Below are positions 1 through 8,176 of a stretch of DNA of 64,000 bases, piece after piece. A model generated the notes under the pieces. The model ran no database searches, was not told the DNA's origin, and saw only the letters and a program-made list of their open reading frames with translations. Numbering within the stretch: position 1 is the stretch's first letter; each line of letters opens with the position of its first letter. This DNA is from Mucisphaera sp965279675. Lineage in GTDB: Bacteria; Planctomycetota; Phycisphaerae; Phycisphaerales; Phycisphaeraceae. The stretch covers positions 1-64,000 of the forward strand of contig NZ_CBDIIJ010000002.1 of assembly GCF_965279675.1 (NCBI RefSeq). Direction: 5' to 3'. The position numbers and the translations under genes are program-made.

Positions 1-504
1 TGCCTCATAGACCGAGTCTATACCGGTGAAATTGCGTAATTCCCCTGCCCGCGCTTTCTTATACAATCCTTTCGGATCCCGCGCCTCGCAGATGGCCAGC
101 GGGGTATCGACGAACACTTCGATAAAGCGTCCTTCCCCGAGGCGCTCGCGCACCATCTGCCGTTCCGCACGGTGCGGAGATATAAATGCCGTCAATACCA
201 CCAGCCCGGCATCGACCATCAGCCTGGCCACTTCGCCGACGCGGCGAATGTTCTCTTTGCGATCCTCATCGCTGAATCCCAGGTCGCTGCACAGGCCATG
301 GCGCACGTTGTCACCGTCCAGCAGATAGGTGCTGACGCCGCGCTCATGCAGGGCCTCCTCCAGCGCCCCGGCGACGGTGGATTTACCCGACCCCGAAAGG
401 CCGGTAAACCACAGCACCACGCCGCGATGGCCGTGATGCTGTTCCCGCTGCTGTTGGGTCACAGGGTGGGCATGCCAGACGACGTTTTCGTCATGCTGGG
501 CCAT
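1..504 (-). CDS. cysC: Adenylyl-sulfate kinase, C-terminus cut by window edge
   Basis: APS kinase phosphorylates adenosine 5'-phosphosulfate to PAPS, the second activation step of sulfate assimilation in the cytoplasm. 168 codons are visible; the enterobacterial protein has about 201, so roughly 33 C-terminal residues lie outside the window. The P-loop GLSGSGKS follows VVLWFT near residue 32, and the later stretch DGDNVRHGL is the conserved APS-binding region. The start ATG (504-502) shares one base with the cysN stop TAA (506-504), so the two are translationally coupled. It is the last gene of the cysD-cysN-cysC transcript, which here also carries cysG at its head. Assignment is firm. Confidence 0.96.
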   Translation of the reverse strand, partial: MAQHDENVVWHAHPVTQQQREQHHGHRGVVLWFTGLSGSGKSTVAGALEEALHERGVSTYLLDGDNVRHGLCSDLGFSDEDRKENIRRVGEVARLMVDAGLVVLTAFISPHRAERQMVRERLGEGRFIEVFVDTPLAICEARDPKGLYKKARAGELRNFTGIDSVYEA

Positions 505-1931
505 TATTTGCCTCCCAGCAGGTCGCGGGCGTCCCAGTGCGGGAAATGTTTACGGATCAGCTGGTTCAGCTCCAGCTCGAAGGCGCTGTACTGTGATGCC
601 GAAGTCGATGCCTGCAGGTGCGGCTCGTTGACCATCCCGGCGCCGACGGTGACGTTGGTCAGGCGATCGATAAAGATAAGCCCGCCGGTCACCGGGTTTT
701 GCTGATACGGATCCAGCACTAAAGGTTCGTCAAAGGTCAGCTCCACCAGGCCGATGCCGTTCAGCGGCAGAGACTCGACTTCACGCTGGGTCAGGTTGTT
801 AATATCGACCTGGTAGCGGATAGCGTCGACGCGAGCGCGGGTCTTCTTGCCGGCGATTTTGATGTCGTAGCTCTGGCCCGGGGTCAGCGGCTGTTCGGCC
901 ATCCACACCACGTCGATGCTGGCGCTCTGTACCGCCGGCAGCGAGGCTTGCGCGTCAACCAGCAGGTCGCCGCGACTGATGTCGATTTCATCTTTCAGCA
1001 CAAGGGTAATGGCTTCGCCGGCGGCGGCTTCCTGCAGGTCGCCGTCGAAGGTGACGATACGCGCCACGCTCGATTCGACGCCCGACGGCAGCACCTTCAG
1101 ACGCTGGCCAACCTGCACGGTACCGGAGGCGACTGTGCCGGAGAAGCCGCGGAAATCAAGGTTCGGACGGTTAACATACTGCACCGGGAAGCGCAGCGGC
1201 TGGCTCTCGACCACCCGCTGGATCTCCACGGTTTCGAGGACCTCCAGCAGCGTCGGGCCACTGTACCACGGCATATTCGCGCTCTGGCTGGCGACATTAT
1301 CGCCTTCCAGCGCCGACAACGGCACAAAGCGGATATCAAGGTTGCCCGGCAGCTGCTCGGCAAAGGTCAGATAATCTTCCCGGATCTCGTTGAAGCGCGC
1401 TTCGCTAAACTCGACGAGATCCATTTTGTTGACCGCCACTACCAGGTGTTTAATGCCCAGCAGCGTCGAGATGAAGCTGTGACGGCGGGTCTGGTCGAGC
1501 ACCCCCTTGCGCGCATCGATCAGCAGGATCGCCAGGTCGCAGGTGGACGCCCCAGTGGCCATATTACGCGTGTACTGCTCGTGCCCCGGGGTGTCGGCGA
1601 TGATAAATTTGCGCTTTTCGGTCGAGAAGTAGCGATAGGCCACGTCGATGGTGATGCCCTGCTCGCGCTCAGCCTGCAGGCCGTCCACCAACAGCGCCAG
1701 GTCCAGTTTTTCGCCCTGGGTGCCGTGACGCTTGCTGTCGTTGTGCAGCGAAGAGAGCTGGTCTTCATAGATCTGGCGCGTATCGTGCAGCAGGCGGCCA
1801 ATTAAGGTGCTTTTGCCGTCATCGACGCTGCCGCAGGTCAAAAAACGCAGCAGGCTCTTGTGCTGTTGCGCGTGCAGGTAAGCTTCTACGCCGCCTTCGT
1901 TGGCAATTTGTTGGGCAATGGTCGTGTTCAT
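504..1931 (-). CDS. cysN: Sulfate adenylyltransferase subunit 1 (GTPase)
   Basis: CysN is the regulatory GTPase of ATP sulfurylase. It couples GTP hydrolysis to the CysD-catalysed formation of APS from ATP and sulfate. At 475 residues it matches the enterobacterial length. The G-protein motifs are complete: GSVDDGKS at 34-41, DTPGHEQ at 113-119 and NKMDL at 168-172, followed by the EF-Tu-like beta-barrel domains. The start lies 9 bases after the cysD stop, and the stop overlaps the cysC start. The family is well characterised; nothing is missing or odd here. Confidence 0.97.
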   Translation of the reverse strand: MNTTIAQQIANEGGVEAYLHAQQHKSLLRFLTCGSVDDGKSTLIGRLLHDTRQIYEDQLSSLHNDSKRHGTQGEKLDLALLVDGLQAEREQGITIDVAYRYFSTEKRKFIIADTPGHEQYTRNMATGASTCDLAILLIDARKGVLDQTRRHSFISTLLGIKHLVVAVNKMDLVEFSEARFNEIREDYLTFAEQLPGNLDIRFVPLSALEGDNVASQSANMPWYSGPTLLEVLETVEIQRVVESQPLRFPVQYVNRPNLDFRGFSGTVASGTVQVGQRLKVLPSGVESSVARIVTFDGDLQEAAAGEAITLVLKDEIDISRGDLLVDAQASLPAVQSASIDVVWMAEQPLTPGQSYDIKIAGKKTRARVDAIRYQVDINNLTQREVESLPLNGIGLVELTFDEPLVLDPYQQNPVTGGLIFIDRLTNVTVGAGMVNEPHLQASTSASQYSAFELELNQLIRKHFPHWDARDLLGGK

Positions 1932-1940
1932 GGCGGCTCC

Positions 1941-2849
1941 TTAGAAATACCCCTGACGTTTCTTCAGCTCCATCGAGCCGGCCTGGTCGCGGTCAATGAC
2001 GCGCCCCTGACGTTCGCTGGTGGTCGATACCAGCATCTCTTCAATAATTTCGGGTAGCGTCTGCGCTTCAGACTCCACCGCGCCGGTCAGCGGCCAGCAG
2101 CCGAGGGTACGGAAACGCACCATCCGTTTTTCAATCACCTCGCCCGGCTGCAGATCGATACGGTCGTCATCGATCATCATCAGCATACCGTCGCGCTCCA
2201 GCACCGGGCGCTCAGCGGCCAGATACAGCGGCACGATTTCAATATTTTCCAGATAGATGTACTGCCAGATATCCAGCTCGGTCCAGTTGGAGAGCGGGAA
2301 GACGCGGATGCTTTCGCCTTTGTTAATCTGGCCGTTGTAGTTGTGCCACAGCTCCGGACGCTGATTTTTCGGGTCCCAGCGGTGGAAGCGGTCGCGGAAG
2401 GAGTAGATGCGCTCTTTCGCGCGGGATTTCTCTTCGTCGCGACGCGCGCCGCCGAACGCGGCGTCAAAGCCGTATTTGTTCAGCGCCTGCTTCAGCCCTT
2501 CGGTTTTCATGATATCGGTATGCTTGGCGCTGCCGTGGACAAACGGGTTGATGCCCATCGCCACCCCTTCCGGGTTTTTATGCACCAGCAATTCACAGCC
2601 GTAGGCTTTAGCGGTCCGGTCGCGGAACTCATACATCTCACGGAATTTCCAGCCGGTATCGACGTGCAGCAGCGGGAACGGCAGGGTTCCCGGATAAAAC
2701 GCTTTGCGCGCCAGATGCAGCATTACGCTGGAATCTTTCCCGATGGAGTACATCATTACCGGGTTAGAAAATTCGGCGGCCACCTCACGAATAATATGGA
2801 TGCTTTCCGCCTCCAGTTGCCGCAGGTGAGTGAGTCGTTTTTGGTCCAT
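1941..2849 (-). CDS. cysD: Sulfate adenylyltransferase subunit 2
   Basis: CysD is the catalytic ATP-pyrophosphatase-type subunit of ATP sulfurylase, joining sulfate to ATP to give APS. It has 302 residues, the standard length. The PP-loop SIGKDSS is at 35-41, and the C-terminus ends in the basic KKRQGYF typical of the family. It sits 9 bases after cysG and 9 bases before cysN, so the four genes cysG-cysD-cysN-cysC form one tight minus-strand operon. In the well-studied enterobacteria this operon is activated by CysB with N-acetylserine under sulfur limitation; that regulation is family knowledge, not read here. Confidence 0.97.
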   Translation of the reverse strand: MDQKRLTHLRQLEAESIHIIREVAAEFSNPVMMYSIGKDSSVMLHLARKAFYPGTLPFPLLHVDTGWKFREMYEFRDRTAKAYGCELLVHKNPEGVAMGINPFVHGSAKHTDIMKTEGLKQALNKYGFDAAFGGARRDEEKSRAKERIYSFRDRFHRWDPKNQRPELWHNYNGQINKGESIRVFPLSNWTELDIWQYIYLENIEIVPLYLAAERPVLERDGMLMMIDDDRIDLQPGEVIEKRMVRFRTLGCWPLTGAVESEAQTLPEIIEEMLVSTTSERQGRVIDRDQAGSMELKKRQGYF

Positions 2850-2858
2850 AACCGTTCC

Positions 2859-4274
2859 TTAAGCCAGATTGACCACCGAAGCGTTAAACCCCTCGGCGGA
2901 TGATGTATGTTGAAACCAGGCGAGCTGCTGATGCAGCTGCACCACTTCGCCTACCACCAGCAGGGCGGGCATCGGGGCGTCTTTCGCCAGGTGTTCGAGT
3001 TGTTGCAATGTGCCGGTTATCGTCTGCTGATCGTCACGGGTGCCACGGGAAATCACCGCCACCGGCGTGTCGCTGTCGCGACCGTGGGCGATCAGCTGGG
3101 CGCTGATTTCCGCTGCCTTCATGGTGCCCATGTAGATCGCCAGCGTTTGTTGGCTCTTCGCCAGCAGCGACCAGTCGAAGGGGGCGCTGTCCGGCTTATA
3201 GTGGCCGGTGACAAAGACGGCGCTTTGCGCATAATCGCGATGGGTCAGCGGAATACCGGCGTAGGCCGTCGCTCCGGCGGCTGCGGTGACGCCCGGCACC
3301 ACCTGGAACGGGATCCCCGCCTCGGCGGCAGCCTGCAGCTCTTCTGCGCCGCGGCCAAAAATAAACGGATCGCCGCCCTTCAGGCGCACGACGGTTTTCC
3401 CCGCCTTCGCCGCCTCCACCAGCAGCTGATTGGTTTCATGCTGCGGCACCGAATGCTCGCCGGCGCGTTTGCCAACGCAGATCAGCTCGGCATCGCGGCG
3501 CACCAGCTCGAGAACCGGCTGAGTCACCAGATGATCGTGGAAAACCACGTCCGCCTGCTGGATCGCCTGCAGACCGCGAAGGGTCAGCAGCCCGGCATCG
3601 CCCGGCCCGGCGCCGACCAGAATAATTTCTCCCGTCTCACGTTCGGGCTTATCCAGCTCATCCTGCAGCGCCTTTTCCGCCTCCGCAGAGTTGCCCGCCA
3701 CCATCAGGCTGGCGAAGCGGCCGGTAAAGACGCGCTCCCAGAAGCGGCGACGCGCTTCGGTAGTCGTCAGGCGGGTTTTCAGATGGTTGCGCCAGTAGCT
3801 TGCTGATTCCGCCAGCCGACCGAGATTCGTCGGCAGCAGCGCTTCGATTTTTTCACGCAGAATGCGCGACAACACCGGCGCTTTACCGCTGGAGGAGATC
3901 GCCACCAGCAGCGGCGAACGGTCGACGATAGAAGGGAAAACAAACGAGCACAGCGCCTGGTTATCCACCACGTTGACCAACCGGTAGCGCGCGTTAGCTG
4001 CCGCAAATACCCGCTGGTTAAGCGCCTCATCCTCGGTGGCCGCAATCACCAGAAAGACATCATCCACCAGCGAGTCGCTGAATTCCGTCGCCCGCCAGCT
4101 GAGTGCCTGGCGCGCAGCCAGATCGGCCAGCGCCGGTGACAGCGTTTCAGCGACCACCTGCACCTGCGCCTGGGCGCGCAGCAAGAACTTGATCTTACGT
4201 TCAGCAATCTCGCCGCCGCCGATCACCAGCACGGGCCTTTGTTTCAGTTCGGCAAAAAGGGGCAAGTAATCCAC
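2859..4274 (-). CDS. cysG: Siroheme synthase (trifunctional)
   Basis: CysG makes siroheme, the cofactor of the sulfite reductase encoded downstream: two SAM-dependent methylations of uroporphyrinogen III, NAD-dependent oxidation, and iron insertion. The N-terminal half has the NAD-binding GGGEIAERK (19-27) and the SSSGKAP region of the dehydrogenase/chelatase. The C-terminal half has the methyltransferase motifs VGAGPGDAGLLTLRG and RLKGGDPFIFGRG. It has 471 residues, some 14 more than the E. coli protein, from a longer C-terminal tail. In E. coli cysG sits with the nitrite reductase genes; here it heads the cysDNC operon, as in Klebsiella, which carries a second, sulfate-linked copy. Confidence 0.95.
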   Translation of the reverse strand: MDYLPLFAELKQRPVLVIGGGEIAERKIKFLLRAQAQVQVVAETLSPALADLAARQALSWRATEFSDSLVDDVFLVIAATEDEALNQRVFAAANARYRLVNVVDNQALCSFVFPSIVDRSPLLVAISSSGKAPVLSRILREKIEALLPTNLGRLAESASYWRNHLKTRLTTTEARRRFWERVFTGRFASLMVAGNSAEAEKALQDELDKPERETGEIILVGAGPGDAGLLTLRGLQAIQQADVVFHDHLVTQPVLELVRRDAELICVGKRAGEHSVPQHETNQLLVEAAKAGKTVVRLKGGDPFIFGRGAEELQAAAEAGIPFQVVPGVTAAAGATAYAGIPLTHRDYAQSAVFVTGHYKPDSAPFDWSLLAKSQQTLAIYMGTMKAAEISAQLIAHGRDSDTPVAVISRGTRDDQQTITGTLQQLEHLAKDAPMPALLVVGEVVQLHQQLAWFQHTSSAEGFNASVVNLA

Positions 4275-4511
4275 GGTGCAACAACTCTCTTACATTCAGC
4301 GATACTGCGACTATAGGGTGCGCCTTAGAGCAAATGAAATTACGAAATGGAATGAGTTGTGACACAAAGGAATAACGCGGCGGAAATACAAATATCAAAA
4401 AGTGCTTAACGCGCTATTTTTCCGCTATTTAAGAGCAATTGAAATTGTTTAACCGCGGTCACAGTTTCATACTGTACGCGTCAAATTGTCTTGTTCGTGT
4501 AAGGACCCCTT
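4275..4511. promoter_or_regulatory. Divergent promoter region of cysGDNC and iap
   Basis: This 237-base AT-rich spacer separates the divergently transcribed cysG operon and iap. On the minus strand CTATAGT (about 4311-4317) is a candidate -10 about 40 bases before cysG, with no good -35. That fits a CysB-dependent promoter, though this is inference. On the plus strand an AAGGA ribosome site precedes the iap ATG by about 8 bases. No CysB footprint can be assigned by eye because its sites are degenerate. Confidence 0.5.
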
Positions 4512-5558
4512 ATGTTTTCCGCGTTGTGCCGCCGTCTGCTTCCGCTGGCGCTCGGCACCGGTTTTGTTTTTGCCGCCGCCCCCGCATTCAGCGCGCTGGG
4601 CGACACCGCCAGTAGCCAGGCCCGCCATATCGCCACCGTCTTCCCGGGACGAATGACCGGAACGCCGCCGGAAATGCTCTCAGCTGACTATCTGCGCCAG
4701 CAGTTCGCCCTGATGGGGTATCAGAGCGACGTGCGAAGCTTCAATACCCGCTATATCTATACCGACAGCAATCAGCGCAAGAACTGGCATAACGCCACCG
4801 GCAGTACGGTGATCGCCGCCCATGAAGGTAAAGTGCGCCAGCAGATTATTATCATGGCACACCTCGACACCTATGCGCCGCAGAGCGATAAAGACGTGGA
4901 GAACAACCTCGGCGGCCTGACGCTGCAGGGCATCGACGACAACGCGATGGGACTTGGCGTGTTGCTGGAGCTGGCGGAGCATTTAAAGAACGTCCCTACC
5001 CGCTATGGCATCCGCTTTATCGCCACCAGCGGTGAAGAGGAAGGCCGTCTCGGCGCGCAAAACCTGCTGCAGCGGATGAGCGAAGCGGAAAAGAAAAATA
5101 CCCTGCTGGTGATCAATCTCGATAATCTGGTGGTGGGCGATAAGCTTTACTTCAACAGCGGCCGCAGCACGCCGGCCTCGGTGCGCAAGCTGACCCGCGA
5201 TCGCGCGCTGGCTATCGCTCGCAGCAAGGGCATCGCCGCCTACACCAACCCGGGACTCAACCCGGCTTATCCGAAAGGCACCAGCTGCTGCAATGACGCC
5301 AGCGTCTTCGACAACGCCGGGATCCCGGTGCTGTCGGTCGAGGCGACTAACTGGTCACTCGGCAAAAAAGATGGCTATCAGCAGCGGAGCAAATCGGCCA
5401 GTTTCCCGCAGGGAACCAGTTGGCATGACGTCCAGCTGGATAATCAGCAGTATATCGACCACGCGCTGCCGGGGCGCATCGAACACCGCGGACGCGAGGT
5501 AGTGAAAGTCATGCTGCCGCTGGTGAAAGAGCTGGCGAAAGTGGAGAAGAAAAGCTAA
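4512..5558 (+). CDS. iap: Alkaline phosphatase isozyme conversion aminopeptidase
   Basis: Iap is a secreted M28-family zinc aminopeptidase that trims the N-terminal arginine of periplasmic alkaline phosphatase. A classical signal peptide covers about residues 1-27, ending in AFSA. The zinc site is visible as HLDTYAP (HxD), GIDDNAMG (metal-bridging Asp), the catalytic pair in SGEEEGRLG, and NLDN. It has 348 residues, close to the 345 of E. coli Iap. It is transcribed away from cysG and converges on cysH, with which it shares a terminator hairpin. In E. coli a CRISPR-Cas locus lies between iap and cysH; none is present here. Confidence 0.93.
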   Translation: MFSALCRRLLPLALGTGFVFAAAPAFSALGDTASSQARHIATVFPGRMTGTPPEMLSADYLRQQFALMGYQSDVRSFNTRYIYTDSNQRKNWHNATGSTVIAAHEGKVRQQIIIMAHLDTYAPQSDKDVENNLGGLTLQGIDDNAMGLGVLLELAEHLKNVPTRYGIRFIATSGEEEGRLGAQNLLQRMSEAEKKNTLLVINLDNLVVGDKLYFNSGRSTPASVRKLTRDRALAIARSKGIAAYTNPGLNPAYPKGTSCCNDASVFDNAGIPVLSVEATNWSLGKKDGYQQRSKSASFPQGTSWHDVQLDNQQYIDHALPGRIEHRGREVVKVMLPLVKELAKVEKKS

Positions 5559-5565
5559 TACGCAC

Positions 5566-5599
5566 AAAAGAACGCGCGGTATCGCCCGCGTGTTCTTTT
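5566..5599. terminator. Bidirectional terminator between iap and cysH
   Basis: A 14-base inverted repeat (5566-5579 and 5586-5599) with a 6-base loop reads AAAAGAAC at its outer left and GTTCTTTT at its outer right. There is a single G-T type mismatch in the stem, and a T-run on either strand. It lies 7 bases after the iap stop and 31 bases after the cysH stop, so it can end both convergent transcripts. Confidence 0.85.
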
Positions 5600-5630
5600 T
5601 GAATTATCACTCAGAGGAAGAGCTAACAGC

Positions 5631-6365
5631 TTAACCCTCGTGCAATCCGCACTCGCGTTTAAGCCCGAAGAACCGGGTCTCTTCTTCTGCCATGCCCGGC
5701 TCCCACTTGCGGGTGGTGTGGGTATCGCCTACCGAGAGATAGCCCTGATCCCACAGCGGGTGGTACTTCAGCCCGTGCTTTTGCAGGTACTGATACACCG
5801 TGCGGTTATCCCAGTCGATAATCGGTAGCACCTTGAACACCCCGCGCTGGACCGCCAGCACCGGAAGCGTAGCCCGGCTGCCCGACTGCTCGCGGCGCAG
5901 ACCGGCAAACCACGTCTGCGCGTTGAGCTCTTTCAGCGCCCGGTTCATCGGCTCAACCTTGTTGATCTCATTGTATTTCTCAATGCCCTCAACGCCCTGC
6001 TCCCACAGCTTGCCGTAGCGCGCCTCCTGCCAGGCTGCGCTTTCAGCCGCGCGGTAGACCTTCAGGTTCAGCTTGAGCTTGTCCGTCAGCTCGTCAATAA
6101 ACTGATAGGTTTCCGGGAACAGGTAGCCGGTATCGGTGAGGATCACCGGAATGTCCGGGCGGATCTGATTCACCAGATGCAAACTTACCGCCGCCTGAAT
6201 GCCAAAGCTCGACGACAGCACATAGTTTCCCGGCAGATTTTCCAGCGCCCACGCCACACGCCCTTCGGCGTCAAGCTTTTCCAGTTGGGCGTTGGTTTCC
6301 GCGAGTGCCAGAATGCGTTCCACTTTCGGCAATGCATTAAGCGCGTTTAGATCGAGTACGGACAT
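5631..6365 (-). CDS. cysH: Phosphoadenosine phosphosulfate (PAPS) reductase
   Basis: CysH reduces PAPS to sulfite and PAP using thioredoxin or glutaredoxin. It has 244 residues, the same length as the E. coli enzyme. The PP-loop-like SSSFGIQ lies near residue 51, and the C-terminal ECGLHEG carries the single redox cysteine of the PAPS-specific (non-iron-sulfur) class. It is the last gene of cysJ-cysI-cysH. A 98-base spacer with REP-like hairpins separates it from cysI, unlike the overlapping cysJ-cysI pair. Confidence 0.97.
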   Translation of the reverse strand: MSVLDLNALNALPKVERILALAETNAQLEKLDAEGRVAWALENLPGNYVLSSSFGIQAAVSLHLVNQIRPDIPVILTDTGYLFPETYQFIDELTDKLKLNLKVYRAAESAAWQEARYGKLWEQGVEGIEKYNEINKVEPMNRALKELNAQTWFAGLRREQSGSRATLPVLAVQRGVFKVLPIIDWDNRTVYQYLQKHGLKYHPLWDQGYLSVGDTHTTRKWEPGMAEEETRFFGLKRECGLHEG

Positions 6366-6387
6366 ATGAACCTCGTTTGCCTGTTTT

Positions 6388-6454
6388 GCCGGACGACACT
6401 GCGTTCGTCCGGCCTACGGGTTTCGCTGGCCCGGATCGCTACGCGCCACCGGGC
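6388..6454. repeat. REP/BIME-like hairpin pair between cysI and cysH
   Basis: Two adjacent inverted repeats fill the cysI-cysH spacer. The first is GCCGGACGA (6388-6396) with TCGTCCGGC (6405-6413); the second is GCCCGG (6429-6434) with CCGGGC (6449-6454). The GCCGGA core followed by GGCCTAC is typical of enterobacterial REP elements. Such pairs often mark segmental mRNA stability boundaries. Confidence 0.7.
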
Positions 6455-6463
6455 ACCAGGATG

Positions 6464-8176
6464 TTATTCCCAGAAATCGCGGGCTGGGTCGAGCACCGGG
6501 CGAATGATGCCCGCACGCACCGTAAAATCGCCGAAGCCTTCACCCGCTTCGCGCTCTTTCGCCCAGCGCCCTACCAGTTCGTCTAGCGAGTCGAGAATTT
6601 CCGACTCGGTAATATTCTCACGGTACATCCGCGGGATGCGGGTGCCGTTGCGGTTACCACCGATGTGCAGGTTATAGCGGCCCGGCGCTTTGCCCACCAG
6701 TCCCACTTCCGCCAGCATCGCGCGGCCGCAGCCGTTCGGGCAGCCGGTGACGCGGGTGACGATATGCTCATCGCTCACGCCGTGCTTGCTCATCACCCCT
6801 TCCACCTTGTCGATAAACGACGGCAGGAAACGCTCGGCTTCCGCCATCGCCAGCGGGCAGGTCGGGAAGGAGACGCAGGCCATCGAGTTTTCGCGCTGCG
6901 GGGTGACGGCATTCATCAGGCCATGATCCCGCGCGAGCTTCTCGATCCGCGCCTTCTGATCTTCCGGTACGCTGGCGACAATCAGGTTTTGGTTAGCGGT
7001 GATGCGGAATTCGCCTTGATGGATCTTAGCAATCTCCAGCAGGCCAGTCTTCAGCGGACGCCCCGGATAATCGAGAATGCGGCCGTTTTCAATAAACAGC
7101 GTCAGGTGCCACTTATCATCAATCCCCTTCACCCAGCCGATGCGATCGCCGCGGCCGGTAAATTCGTACGGGCGGATCGGCTCAAACTTAATGCCTGCCC
7201 GGCGCTCCACTTCCGCTTTGAAGGTTTCGACACCGACGCGCTCAAGGGTGTACTTGGTTTTCGCATTCTTACGGTCGGTACGGTTGCCCCAGTCGCGCTG
7301 GGTGGTCACAACCGCTTCCGCCACCGCCAGAGTATGCTCCAGCGGCAGATAACCGAATTCGCTCGCCGTGCGGGCGTAGGTTTTTTTGTTACCATGTTCG
7401 ATAGAGAGACCGCCGCCCACCAGCAGGTTAAAGCCCACCAGCTTGCCGTTTTCGGCGATCGCCACGAAGTTCATGTCGTTGGCGTGCAGATCGATATCGT
7501 TCTGCGGCGGGATCACCACCGTGGTTTTAAACTTACGCGGCAGATAGGTCTGGCCGAGGATCGGCTCTTCGTCGGTAGTGGCGACCTTTTTCTGATCCAG
7601 CCAGATCTCGGCATAAGCGCGGGTACGCGGCAGCAGATGCTCGGAGATCTTTTTCGCCCACTCGTAGGCCTCAGCGTGCAGCTGCGACTCGTACGGGTTG
7701 GAGGTGCACAGCACGTTACGGTTCATATCGTTGGCGGTGGCCAGCGCGTCCAGCCCCACCGAGTGCAGCATCTGATGCACCGGCTTGACGTTCTTTTTCA
7801 GAATGCCGTGGAACTGAAAGGTCTGCCGGTTGGTCAGGCGAATACTGCCGTAAATGGTGTTCTCAGCGGCAAACTTATCGATCGCCTTCCACTGGGTGGT
7901 GGTGATCACCCCACCCGGCAGACGGCAGCGGAGCAGCATCGCATGACGCGGCTCCAGCTTCTGGGCGGCGCGCTCCGCGCGGATATCGCGATCGTCCTGC
8001 TGGTACATGCCGTGGAAACGGATCAGCAGGAAGTTATCGCCTTTAAAACCGCCGGTCAGACCGTCGTTTAAATCTTCCGCAATGGTGCCGCGCAGGTAGT
8101 TGCTCTCAAGCTTCATGCGCTCGGCATCGCTCAGTTTACCTTCGACCACTAAAGGCCCCGGATGTTTTTCGCTCAT
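6464..8176 (-). CDS. cysI: Sulfite reductase hemoprotein (beta) subunit
   Basis: CysI carries siroheme and a 4Fe-4S cluster and performs the six-electron reduction of sulfite to sulfide. It has 570 residues, the E. coli length. The four cluster cysteines are in CVSFPTCPLA and, about 38 residues later, TGCPNGCGRA; the last also bridges the siroheme iron. Its start ATG shares a base with the cysJ stop, so the two subunits are translated together. Its siroheme would come from the CysG encoded 2 kb away. Confidence 0.97.
   Translation of the reverse strand: MSEKHPGPLVVEGKLSDAERMKLESNYLRGTIAEDLNDGLTGGFKGDNFLLIRFHGMYQQDDRDIRAERAAQKLEPRHAMLLRCRLPGGVITTTQWKAIDKFAAENTIYGSIRLTNRQTFQFHGILKKNVKPVHQMLHSVGLDALATANDMNRNVLCTSNPYESQLHAEAYEWAKKISEHLLPRTRAYAEIWLDQKKVATTDEEPILGQTYLPRKFKTTVVIPPQNDIDLHANDMNFVAIAENGKLVGFNLLVGGGLSIEHGNKKTYARTASEFGYLPLEHTLAVAEAVVTTQRDWGNRTDRKNAKTKYTLERVGVETFKAEVERRAGIKFEPIRPYEFTGRGDRIGWVKGIDDKWHLTLFIENGRILDYPGRPLKTGLLEIAKIHQGEFRITANQNLIVASVPEDQKARIEKLARDHGLMNAVTPQRENSMACVSFPTCPLAMAEAERFLPSFIDKVEGVMSKHGVSDEHIVTRVTGCPNGCGRAMLAEVGLVGKAPGRYNLHIGGNRNGTRIPRMYRENITESEILDSLDELVGRWAKEREAGEGFGDFTVRAGIIRPVLDPARDFWE

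Noticed and set aside
5600..5640. Possible CRISPR locus between iap and cysH
   Set aside because: Only a terminator hairpin is present. No direct repeats, leader or cas genes.
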